From Agriterribacter humi (lineage in GTDB: Bacteria; Bacteroidota; Bacteroidia; Chitinophagales; Chitinophagaceae): a stretch of DNA of 64,000 bases. The position numbers and the translations under genes were made by a program. How positions within the stretch are numbered: position 1 is the stretch's first letter; every line of letters begins with the position of its first letter. The notes below the pieces were generated by a model. That model was given only the letters and a program-made list of their open reading frames with translations. It searched no databases and was not told the origin of the DNA. The DNA lies in the NCBI RefSeq assembly GCF_009192765.1, contig NZ_VOHQ01000018.1, positions 1 to 64,000 on the forward strand, read 5' to 3'. This document shows, piece after piece, positions 56,816-64,000 of the stretch.

Positions 56816-59185
56816 TCACTTCAGTACTTCTTCAAATAACTTAAATATGCGTTTATATTCATCCGTCCAGCTTGATGGTTCCACAAAGCCATGATCTTCG
56901 ACGGGATATAATGCTACCTGCCAATTGTTTTTTCCCAATTCTACTAAGCGCTGGTTGAGGCGTACCACATCCTGGAAATGTACGTTAACGTCTACCACGC
57001 CATGGCAAATCAGCAAATGATCCTGCAGGCCTTCTGCAAAATATATAGGCGAGCTGTTGCGGTAGGCGATACTGTCTTCCGATGGTGTATTTAAAATATT
57101 GGAAGTATAGCCCTGATTGTAATGCGCCCAGTCGGTTACCGGTCGTAATGCGGCGCCTGCCGCAAATGTACCGGGTGATGTAAACAGCGCCATGAGCGTG
57201 ATAAACCCACCATAGGAACCACCATATATACCTATGCGTTTCGGATCAACACCGCATTTTTCCGTAAGATATTTTGCGCCGTCAATATTATCGGTTAAAT
57301 CCTTTCCCCCCATGTGGCGGTATATGCCTGTACGCCAGTCGCGGCCATAACCCGCACTGGCCCGGTAATCCATGTCAAGCACATAATAGCCGTTATCGGC
57401 TAACAGGTTATGAAACATGTATTCGCGGAAGTAACTGCTCCACCATTTGTGTGCATTCTGCAGGTAGCCTGCACCGTGTACAAATATTACGGCTGGCCTG
57501 GAAGGGTGAGGATGAGCGGGGCGGTATAATCTTGCCGGCACCTGCTTTCCGTCCCGCGCTGTAATGCTCACCAGTTCCGGTTCGCGCCAGGGATAGGTTT
57601 TGAATTCATCGCTTTGCGCCTTAAAAGTAACCTGTTCCGTTTTTCCACGGGGACTGTTGTCCTGCAAAAATAATTCCCATGGATTGTTGGTATACGAATA
57701 CAATATCGCTGCTTGTTTTTCGCCGGGCGATAGTATTACATCATTGGCGCCTGTCATTGTAGTTATGCGCTCAGCCCTCCCACCGGTTACGGGCAAACGA
57801 TAGCATTGCTTTTCGCCGGGATGCACTTCATTGGTGGTGATGTAAAAATGTTTTTTGTCGCCCGATAACAAGCATTTCTGTACTTCGTATTGGCCGGAAG
57901 TAAGGGCTGTTTTTTTGCCTGTAACAACATTTATTATATATACATGCGAATACCCGGTGACTTCTGATTGAAACCAAAAATCGGTCGCGTTGATCCATCC
58001 CGTATTCGTGCTGTTGATACCGGGTCCGCCTACCCATGCTTCATCGCGCTGCCTGTCTAACAAAGATAAAGTGCCTGTAGCCGCATCTAATTTCATCAGC
58101 CACCTGTCTTTATTATCATGAGCATCTATATCCACCACCGCATAATTGCCATTGGGAGACCATGAGAGATTTGATATACGCACTGCCCTTGGCTTACGCT
58201 TTGATTTCTTTTTCAATAATTCCGGGTAGTCCTTTACATAATCGGGCAAATCCAGTATACCGGGTATTGAATCCGTTTTAAAGGCTATTACCGTATCTTT
58301 TTCGCGGTCGAATACAAACAATTCGCTTGAATCCGGGGCAGCGCCAACCTTAGTGCGTCCATTAATATCTTCAGTAAAACCAGTTGCTGTTACATAATTG
58401 GGTATAATTGTTTTTTGGGTATTACCCGCAGGCTTAGAAAGAATATAGGTGATAAATCTTGCGTTGGAACTAACCGTTATACCGGAAATTGTTTTATCAC
58501 CGGTATAAATGGGTTTCAGTATCTTTTTCTGCGGCAGGTTTTTTTCGTATGCTGCTTTGGCATCTTTTTTTTCCTTTCGCTCCTTTAATACTTCCATCCA
58601 TTGCAACTGGTCTTTCTTCAGCCATTCTTGCTGGCTGTTTAATTTTTTATTGCTGTCTGTTGCAGGCGGGGGATTGCCTTTTTGGAAATTGGTTAGCTGG
58701 ATGATTTCGCCATTGGTTATGTCCCAGGCAAATACATTATGATCATTCAGGTATATTACTCTCGTATCGTTAAATGAAAATGACGGATTGGATTCTTTCA
58801 GTGTTGTTTGAGTAATGCGCTTTATTTTGCCTGTTTTGCTGTTCACGATAAAGATGTCATCGTCTTTGGCGTATACATACATCGTTCGGTCTGCATTAAA
58901 CCGGATGTCACGGGCGTATACAATATTCTGCTTTTGAAATACAGTTACTTTTTGCGGTATGTTATTTTCACTTGTAATATAATACAACGAATCTGCCGGC
59001 GCCTTGTCCGGGTTCCAGTTAAAGTACAACGTTTTCCCATCTGCGCTCCAGAGTGGATCTGAGGGAGAAACGCCTATCCATTTGGGGTCTCTCATAATTT
59101 TCTCAACAGTCAGTGGTGCCAGCGACTGGGCAAAGACGAAGGAACCTGCAAAAAGTATAAGAAAAAAAAGACTGATTTTTTTCAT
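56816..59185 (-). CDS. S9-family (prolyl oligopeptidase-like) secreted peptidase
   Basis: 789 residues; signal peptide MKKISLFFLILFAGSFVFAQ. The N-terminal part to about residue 510 is a beta-propeller made of TolB/DPP4-type repeats (PSDPLWSADGKTLYFNWN). The C-terminal alpha/beta-hydrolase domain has Ser657 in GIYGGSYGGFITLM, Asp732 in HGVVDVNVHF and His765 in VEDHGFVEP. This corresponds to dipeptidyl-peptidase-like members of Bacteroidota and places it in the periplasm. It is 15 bases after mgtE. Confidence 0.93.
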   Translation of the reverse strand: MKKISLFFLILFAGSFVFAQSLAPLTVEKIMRDPKWIGVSPSDPLWSADGKTLYFNWNPDKAPADSLYYITSENNIPQKVTVFQKQNIVYARDIRFNADRTMYVYAKDDDIFIVNSKTGKIKRITQTTLKESNPSFSFNDTRVIYLNDHNVFAWDITNGEIIQLTNFQKGNPPPATDSNKKLNSQQEWLKKDQLQWMEVLKERKEKKDAKAAYEKNLPQKKILKPIYTGDKTISGITVSSNARFITYILSKPAGNTQKTIIPNYVTATGFTEDINGRTKVGAAPDSSELFVFDREKDTVIAFKTDSIPGILDLPDYVKDYPELLKKKSKRKPRAVRISNLSWSPNGNYAVVDIDAHDNKDRWLMKLDAATGTLSLLDRQRDEAWVGGPGINSTNTGWINATDFWFQSEVTGYSHVYIINVVTGKKTALTSGQYEVQKCLLSGDKKHFYITTNEVHPGEKQCYRLPVTGGRAERITTMTGANDVILSPGEKQAAILYSYTNNPWELFLQDNSPRGKTEQVTFKAQSDEFKTYPWREPELVSITARDGKQVPARLYRPAHPHPSRPAVIFVHGAGYLQNAHKWWSSYFREYMFHNLLADNGYYVLDMDYRASAGYGRDWRTGIYRHMGGKDLTDNIDGAKYLTEKCGVDPKRIGIYGGSYGGFITLMALFTSPGTFAAGAALRPVTDWAHYNQGYTSNILNTPSEDSIAYRNSSPIYFAEGLQDHLLICHGVVDVNVHFQDVVRLNQRLVELGKNNWQVALYPVEDHGFVEPSSWTDEYKRIFKLFEEVLK

Positions 59186-59200
59186 GAAGATTATTTTATA

Positions 59201-60592
59201 TCAGAGTAAAATGCCCTGCAGGAAAATATAAGCCATAGAAAAATAAATAATCAGCCCGGTAACGTCTACTAAGGTAGCCACAAAAGGAGCGGATGATGCG
59301 GCGGGATCTGCGCCCAGCTTTTTAAGAAAAAGGGGTAGCATGGAACCACTGAGCGTTCCCCACAATACCACGCCAATCAAAGAAAAACCTACTGTGAGCG
59401 CTATAAAAAACGAATGAACGCCATATACATCCGGGAAAATATACGACCACAGCTCTACACGCATAAAACCAATTAATCCTAATACTGTACCCAGCATCAG
59501 CCCGGATAATATTTCTCTTTTCAATACCCGCAGCCAGTCGGAAATATATACTTCGCCCATAGCCATTGCCTGAATAATTAAAGTGGACGCCTGCGAACCG
59601 CTATTACCCCCGCTGGAAATGATGAGCGGTACAAATAGGGCCAGCACTATTGCTTTGGTGATCTCGTCCTCAAAATAGCTCATAGCCGTTGCTGTTAACA
59701 TTTCCCCCATGAAAAGAACAACCAGCCATCCTGCCCTTTTACGAAAAAGCTTAAACAAAGGCATTTCAAGATAGGGTTCATCCAATGCTTCGGTACCGCC
59801 TATTTTTTGCATATTTTCCGTAAATTCTTCGTTGGCAACCCAAAGCACATCATCAATGGTTACAATGCCCAGCAATATATTGTTATCATCTACAACGGGA
59901 AGGGCTACCCTATTGTTCATTTTAAATATATTATTGGCTTCTTCCTGGGTATCATGTACATTCAGTGCAATGAAACGTTTGTCAATTATCTCCGAAAGAA
60001 TAGTATCGGGGTTAGCCAGAATGATCTCCCGTATCCGGATATCATCTACAAAAGCGCCTCTTTCATTAATAACATAAATTACATCAATCGTTTCTATATG
60101 CTTTCCTTCCGTACGTATTTCATCCAGCACTTCTTCCACCGTCCAGTCTTCATGCACCGCTATATAGTCTGGTATCATTAAACGCCCAACGGATCCTTCG
60201 GGGTATCCGAGCAGCGCCAGCGTTATTTTTCTTTCCTCCGGATCAAGCAGTTTAATAAGCTCTCTTACCGCACTTGTAGGCATCTCTTCCAGGAAAGCGG
60301 TACGGTCATCTGCCGGCAACTCATTGAGCAATTCGGCGGTTTTGAGCGGAGGCAATGATTTGATGATCCTTTTTTGTTCGGGTACATCCAATATTTTAAA
60401 AGTACTTACCGCCCTGTGGGGAGAAAGAATGGAGATGATCTGCGTTTCATATTCCTCATTGTCGCTGATGAGTTGCGCCACATCACTGATGTTCTGATTA
60501 TTCAGAAAATCCTGCACGGTTAATTTATCGTTGGAAGCAATGGCTTCATCAAACTGATCCTGCAATGAAATTGTTTCCTCTTCGAAGGACAT
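59201..60592 (-). CDS. mgtE: Magnesium transporter MgtE
   Basis: 463 residues. An N-terminal helical superhelical domain (LNELPADDRTAFLEEMPTSA) is followed by two CBS domains at about 130-260 (PDYIAVHEDWTVEEVLDEI, VVDDNNILLGIVTIDDVLWV). The channel part has five transmembrane segments with IISSGGNSGSQASTLIIQAM and SAPFVATLVDVTGLIIYFS, the latter holding the Asp that binds magnesium at the pore. In the characterised family, cytosolic magnesium closes the channel. It leads a five-gene minus-strand run and has a promoter element at 60612. Confidence 0.95.
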   Translation of the reverse strand: MSFEEETISLQDQFDEAIASNDKLTVQDFLNNQNISDVAQLISDNEEYETQIISILSPHRAVSTFKILDVPEQKRIIKSLPPLKTAELLNELPADDRTAFLEEMPTSAVRELIKLLDPEERKITLALLGYPEGSVGRLMIPDYIAVHEDWTVEEVLDEIRTEGKHIETIDVIYVINERGAFVDDIRIREIILANPDTILSEIIDKRFIALNVHDTQEEANNIFKMNNRVALPVVDDNNILLGIVTIDDVLWVANEEFTENMQKIGGTEALDEPYLEMPLFKLFRKRAGWLVVLFMGEMLTATAMSYFEDEITKAIVLALFVPLIISSGGNSGSQASTLIIQAMAMGEVYISDWLRVLKREILSGLMLGTVLGLIGFMRVELWSYIFPDVYGVHSFFIALTVGFSLIGVVLWGTLSGSMLPLFLKKLGADPAASSAPFVATLVDVTGLIIYFSMAYIFLQGILL

Positions 60593-60611
60593 AATTTTTA
60601 TTTTGATGTTG

Positions 60612-60619
60612 CAAAATTA
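60612..60619 (-). promoter_or_regulatory. Promoter -7 element of mgtE (TAATTTTG)
   Basis: Exact TAnnTTTG on the minus strand (CAAAATTA on plus), 19 bases before the mgtE ATG. It lies four bases from the opposing SET-gene element, so the two divergent promoters overlap. Confidence 0.55.
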
Positions 60620-60623
60620 GAAA

Positions 60624-60631
60624 TAGCTTTG
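60624..60631 (+). promoter_or_regulatory. Promoter -7 element of the SET-domain gene (TAGCTTTG)
   Basis: Exact TAnnTTTG match 49 bases before the SET-gene start. A TTTG at 60602-60605 sits 18 bases upstream, at about the spacing of the -33 element. Confidence 0.55.
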
Positions 60632-60680
60632 AGCATCGCTCCTGTAACTGCATTGGGAAACCAAATCTATTTTGCCTGAT

Positions 60681-61067
60681 ATGCTTTCTGAATACCTGTA
60701 TATAGATAACACCAAAGATAAAGGACGGGGCGTTTTTACCCGCAAAAAAATAGCAGAAGGAACGATTATAGAAATATCTCCCGTAATTGTAATGACCGGG
60801 GAAGACAGGAAACTGCTGGATCAAACCCTTTTACACGATTATATTTTCGTATGGGGAAAAAATAAGGATCAATGCTGTATGGCGCTTGGCTATATTGCCG
60901 TATATAATCATGCTTACCAGTCGAACTGTGAGTATTTTATGGATTATGATGATCATATCATGTACATCAAAACCGTAAGAGCAATTCATACCGGAGAAGA
61001 ATTAACCATCAATTATAATGGTAACTGGGATAACAAAGAAAAAGTATGGTTTGATGTAAACGATTAA
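60681..61067 (+). CDS. Small SET-domain protein (putative lysine methyltransferase)
   Basis: 128 residues making up just a SET domain. The motifs are in the right order: KGRGVFTRKKIAEGTIIEIS (SET-N), then LGYIAVYNHAYQSNCEYFMD with the NH..NC pseudoknot core, then GEELTINYNG. A post-SET zinc site is absent; the core and SET-C sites are otherwise complete. ATG 60681 is preferred over TTG 60672. SET enzymes transfer methyl groups from SAM to protein lysine; bacterial targets are mostly unknown. It is monocistronic, divergent from mgtE. Confidence 0.87.
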   Translation: MLSEYLYIDNTKDKGRGVFTRKKIAEGTIIEISPVIVMTGEDRKLLDQTLLHDYIFVWGKNKDQCCMALGYIAVYNHAYQSNCEYFMDYDDHIMYIKTVRAIHTGEELTINYNGNWDNKEKVWFDVND

Positions 61068-61183
61068 ATGCGTGTGTGAGGTATCAGGCACAGCTGTCAG
61101 CTATCAGAAGCCTGCTAACGACAGGCTGAATTTCTTTTTTGCTCATAGCTGAATGCTGACAGCTTCCTTGCTATTTGGTATTC

Positions 61184-62065
61184 CTATTTATATTGATTGA
61201 GCGTTTCAACCACTCTTTCCCTGTAACTTCCGCCAAACAATAATAAATGTACCAGCAGCGGGTACAACTGGCATAACGCCACACGTTGCCGCCAGCCGGG
61301 CTGGAGCGGGAAATGATGTTCATATGCTTCATAAAATATTGAGTCAAATCCTCCAAAGAGCAGGCTCATGCCAATATCCATTTCCCGGTTCCCGAAATAT
61401 AGGGCAGGATCAAATATTGCCGCTTGTCCGTCAGTGTCTGTAATAAAATTTCCGTTCCACAAATCACCGTGCAGCAGCGATGTCTTTTCTTCCGGAAAAA
61501 TGCCATGCAGTTTATTGCAAATTTGTTCAATGGCAGTTAGATGTTCCGCCTCAAGCATTCCTTTTTCATGTGCTTTGCGTGCAAGCGGTAATATTCTCTC
61601 TGTTGCATAAAAATCCGCCCAACTGTTGTGCTGGTGGTTGGGTTGCACCAGCTTACCAATATAATTATTATAGCCCAAACCGAACATATCTTCGCTTTTA
61701 TGATGGAGCCGGGATAGGCTTTCGCCAAAACCTTCCCAGAAATGTTTGGACATCTGCCCCGGTTGTATATATTCTATCACCAGGAAAATCTGCTGGTTAA
61801 ATTTACCATCAAACAGCGGACGCGGCACTTTTATGGTTCCTGTATCTGCCAGTTGTATCAATCCCCTGGCTTCCTTTTCAAACATATCTAATCCAAATAT
61901 GGAAGCGTTTACCTTAATGAAAAAATTGCCCTTGTTTGTTTCGAGCACAAAACACCTGTTGATGTCCCCGCCATATACAGCCTTATATTGATGTATGGAT
62001 GTTGGGGAAGAAAAAAAATCAGTGAACCTTTGCTGTAAATGTTCAAGTAAAGCGGCGTGCAGCAT
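61184..62065 (-). CDS. Fructosamine kinase/ketosamine-3-kinase family protein
   Basis: 293-residue protein of the aminoglycoside-phosphotransferase fold. Key motifs are YGGDINRCFVLETNKGNFFI (nucleotide-binding loop), the catalytic SLLHGDLWNGNFITD and metal-binding AIFDPALYFGNREMDIGM. Family members phosphorylate ketosamines from glycated proteins so that they detach. ATG 62065 (MLHAALLEHL) is chosen because upstream in-frame residues are unlike the family. No related genes adjoin. It is bounded by dispersed repeats on the upstream side. Confidence 0.93.
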   Translation of the reverse strand: MLHAALLEHLQQRFTDFFSSPTSIHQYKAVYGGDINRCFVLETNKGNFFIKVNASIFGLDMFEKEARGLIQLADTGTIKVPRPLFDGKFNQQIFLVIEYIQPGQMSKHFWEGFGESLSRLHHKSEDMFGLGYNNYIGKLVQPNHQHNSWADFYATERILPLARKAHEKGMLEAEHLTAIEQICNKLHGIFPEEKTSLLHGDLWNGNFITDTDGQAAIFDPALYFGNREMDIGMSLLFGGFDSIFYEAYEHHFPLQPGWRQRVALCQLYPLLVHLLLFGGSYRERVVETLNQYK

Positions 62066-62450
62066 AGCAGCTATTATTTTGAACGAAGGTAATATGGAAA
62101 AAGAACCAAATAACAAATAACAAGAACCAATCCTGTTCGCAGTGGTGGATAAAATCCGAAACGATAAATCCGGAATCCGAAGGGCTGTCAGCGGTCGGCT
62201 TTCAGCAATCAGTGTAAAACTACTAATGATCGAATGAATACTCCTTCTTTGTACTGCTCAAAGCGGAACCCGATACCTTATAGCAAGGTACCAGGCAACA
62301 AATAATAAAAACAAACCTGTCCGCAGTGGTGGATAAAAATCAAATCACAAATTTCAAATCCGAGGCAATACAAGAAAAGAAGTATCCGCCTTGTAGATAG
62401 TACTCACCCACCGGTAGCAGATAGCCCATAGCTGACGGCCGATACCTGTC
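62066..62450. repeat. Two copies of the dispersed intergenic repeat
   Basis: 385 bases. The first copy includes AAAGAACCAAATAACAAATA and a further CAAGAACCAA (62099-62127) and CTGTTCGCAGTGGTGGATAA (62131-62150); the second has CTGTCCGCAGTGGTGGATAA (62317-62336) followed by CAAATCACAAATTTCAAATC. Between them are TCAGCGGTCGGCTTTCAGCA-type words. No gene seen. Confidence 0.7.
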
Positions 62451-63371
62451 CTAATAAGCTACCATCGCGGTAACGCTGTTTCCGTTAGGCCCTGCCCATA
62501 CTAATTTGTAATAGTAATTCCCGGAAGGACATGATACGGGGTTGCCACCGGCATCCAGTCCAAAAGTAGCTGTGGCGGTTATTGATCCAACTGTATGTTG
62601 TATTGCACCGCTGGTTAAGCGAAAGTTACAATCCTGGCGAATCACCAAAGGATCAGTGGTTGCGCTGGTAAATGCAGAGCCGAAACGATTGGTTCCCCAA
62701 ACAGCAATCGTGTTATCATTGCTTTTAGTATGGGTACCTGAAACCGCGACTACTATGCCATTATCGTAGGTAAACACGCGTTGCTGGGCTACCTGCCAGC
62801 TACGCTTTCCACCATTATTAAATGCAACATTTAAACCGGTGCTGGAAACCGTATGTGTTATGGATTCCAGTGATGACAATTGCACTAATAATCCTCCACT
62901 CACATTGGTGAAAGTTTGCTCACCATTAATCGTAATGCTCTTTTTATCTCTCTTTCGTGTCACTTTAAAATCTTTATATTCGATTTTAAATGACGCTCCC
63001 GCATTTTTCCATTGTGTACCCGTGGGAGCTGATAAAACAATAACGCCTTCCCGGGTCCGGCTTCCCAAACATTCTCCGCCATTAAAGGATATGGTAATGG
63101 TTTGCGGATTGTTCAACAGATCAACCGCTATAGAAGCATCACAAATAATATTATCCTGGTGCCTGGGGCTGACCGATCCGGCATCCAGCACCAGATTAGC
63201 ATCAGAAACTACCGCGTCGGTCTCTGATGTAAAAAAAGCCTCGTCATCAGCATGGACCGAAATTTCGGGGTCATCTTTTTCCGTAACCGAATGATTATCT
63301 TTTTTACAAGCCGTAAAGCTGAGCAACAAAGCAAGGGAAAACAATTGGAGGAAATGCATGTTTTGTTTCAT
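62451..63371 (-). CDS. Predicted lipoprotein, unknown function
   Basis: 306-residue predicted lipoprotein; lipobox Cys22 (LLSFTACKKDN). Next come an acidic linker and a strand-rich region with ISFNGGECLGSRTREGVIVL and SITINGEQTFTNVSGGLLVQ. A Cys pair may form a disulfide (IICDASIAVD and GGECLGS), with further cysteines at RQDCNFRL and PVSCPSGNYY. I recognise no family. No promoter was seen, but a GC hairpin (63418-63435) lies in the leader. Location on the outer membrane surface is inferred. Confidence 0.72.
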   Translation of the reverse strand: MKQNMHFLQLFSLALLLSFTACKKDNHSVTEKDDPEISVHADDEAFFTSETDAVVSDANLVLDAGSVSPRHQDNIICDASIAVDLLNNPQTITISFNGGECLGSRTREGVIVLSAPTGTQWKNAGASFKIEYKDFKVTRKRDKKSITINGEQTFTNVSGGLLVQLSSLESITHTVSSTGLNVAFNNGGKRSWQVAQQRVFTYDNGIVVAVSGTHTKSNDNTIAVWGTNRFGSAFTSATTDPLVIRQDCNFRLTSGAIQHTVGSITATATFGLDAGGNPVSCPSGNYYYKLVWAGPNGNSVTAMVAY

Positions 63372-63417
63372 AAAAGAGGAATTAAAAAATTGGGAGCCGG
63401 TATTTTGAAGTTGAATT

Positions 63418-63435
63418 GCCGGATATGTGTCCGGC
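63418..63435. promoter_or_regulatory. GC-rich hairpin in the leader of the lipoprotein gene
   Basis: GCCGGA (63418-63423) and TCCGGC (63430-63435), loop of six. On the plus strand only a four-T run follows, so it is a poor terminator; on the minus strand it lies 47-64 bases before the lipoprotein start. Confidence 0.5.
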
Positions 63436-63821
63436 TTTTAAATTATTTCAACCATCCTGATTTAACGTGAGAGCATATTTTTTATTTCGATAAAATACCT
63501 GTTACCGCCCGATGAACAAAAGAATAAAATCTAATGATTTGATTACTATAATTTTATTAAAATGTTAAATAAATGCTATATGAAAAAGGAAACTTTAAAA
63601 CAATAATGGAGCAACTATTCCCGGAACTGCGTAATGCGGGAGTATAGTTCTTATCTTAAACTATTAATTTGAAATTTATATTTTAATACAAGTATTTGAC
63701 TATCACATATATATAATAAATATAAAAAATAAAATATGAGATAATGATTTTAAGAACCCTACTTATACACATATATGTGGAAAAAATCAACTCAGGCTTT
63801 CAGGTTACTTTTTACACTTCA

Positions 63822-63855
63822 TTGTATTAAAGGCAGAAAAAGGTGTTTACCTTTG
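63822..63855 (+). promoter_or_regulatory. Full Bacteroidota promoter (TTG, 23-base spacer, TACCTTTG)
   Basis: TTG at 63822-63824 and TACCTTTG at 63848-63855, with the spacing of the Flavobacterium consensus. It is 61 bases before the ATG of the last gene. Confidence 0.6.
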
Positions 63856-63916
63856 AGCGATTTGCTTTGCCGTTATTTTAAAGTATTTTATAAACCAACA
63901 ATTAAAAAGAAAGCAC

Positions 63917-64000
63917 ATGGTACAGAAAACCTATTTTAAAACCAAAGATTACTGCAAAGTAAAATTCGCTTTTAAGCCTGAAAACGCTGAAACTGTTGAA
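63917..64000 (+). CDS. Early-set (isoamylase N-terminal/CBM48-like) protein, cut by window end
   Basis: Only the first 28 codons are visible, open to the end of the window: MVQKTYFKTKDYCKVKFAFK, then PENAETVE. The wording YFKTKDYCKVKFAF recalls small Bacteroidota proteins with an isoamylase early-set domain, which resembles the glycogen-binding module of AMP-activated kinase. The assignment is tentative because the core of the domain lies outside the window. A full consensus promoter precedes it. Confidence 0.6.
   Translation, partial: MVQKTYFKTKDYCKVKFAFKPENAETVE

Larger units (their letters stand above)
63372..63916. other. Intergenic region between divergent genes
   Basis: 545 bases, strongly AT-rich (notably 63540-63780). 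A GCCGGA/TCCGGC hairpin at 63418-63435 lies close to the lipoprotein start. The plus-strand promoter of the last gene is at 63822-63855. No reading frame with family features. Confidence 0.55.

Noticed and set aside
1-64000. CRISPR array, prophage, transposase or toxin-antitoxin module
   Set aside because: No regularly spaced direct repeats, no cas, integrase, transposase or recognisable toxin genes were seen. The TSP3 repeats at 3770-4210 are coding.

Overview
The window looks like chromosomal DNA from a member of the Bacteroidota, most likely family Chitinophagaceae. The evidence is a SusC/SusD pair, a type B gliding/T9SS C-terminal sorting domain, DUF4270, DUF4294, DUF4105 and DUF4954 proteins, a lone ECF sigma factor of the Bacteroidota type, bacillithiol synthesis (BshB1), many lipoproteins with a CKK lipobox, and promoters of the TAnnTTTG type with few Shine-Dalgarno sites. 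I saw no tRNA, rRNA, CRISPR array, prophage or transposase. The gene content is mostly housekeeping with one accessory nutrient-uptake locus.

Layout. 0.1-7 kb: secreted subtilase, two TSP3/OmpA-type envelope proteins and an ALDH7-type dehydrogenase. 7.3-14.7 kb: a small secreted protein, then a minus-strand run of panB, ppx, ppk1, rfaE2, a flippase-like membrane protein, panD and panC (pantothenate, polyphosphate and heptose metabolism). 14.8-20 kb, plus strand: a truncated glycogen-synthase-like protein, DUF4270 lipoprotein, metK, Nudix hydrolase and RlmB. 20.2-25.9 kb: arginase/agmatinase-family enzyme with a coupled membrane protein, then ccmE, ccmF and DUF4294. 26-30.1 kb: methylcitrate-cycle operon prpB-prpC-(four-helix S23-type protein)-prpD for propionate breakdown. 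30.4-37 kb: bshB1, then an overlapping trio (DUF4105, alpha/beta hydrolase, large PKD/T9SS cargo) and a rhomboid protease.

37.3-47.1 kb holds the accessory locus: ECF sigma factor, lipoprotein, SusC, SusD, a neutral-ceramidase-like enzyme and a PhoPQ-activated-type hydrolase, all on the minus strand. It resembles a polysaccharide-utilization locus in architecture, but it encodes a lipid/amide-type hydrolase and no glycosidase. 47.3-53.7 kb: barrel protein, lipoprotein, GNAT, DUF4954 beta-helix protein and glmS. 53.9-60.6 kb: a five-gene minus-strand run (mgtE, S9 peptidase, glutamine amidotransferase, NAD-binding protein, cation/proton antiporter). 60.7-64 kb: SET-domain protein, fructosamine-kinase-family protein, a lipoprotein, and the start of an early-set/CBM48-like protein cut by the window end.

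The intergenic DNA is notable. It carries several copies of a degenerate dispersed repeat, one pair of which flanks the rhomboid gene, plus GC-rich REP-like inverted repeats, a possible MITE-like element, a long palindrome next to the ECF/SusCD locus, and a parS-like site beside a perfect DnaA box. I found no clearly new multi-gene system. The best candidates are the ceramidase-type SusCD locus and the conserved-looking glycogen synthase relative that has lost its substrate motif. All family assignments come from reading motifs; none was checked by database search.
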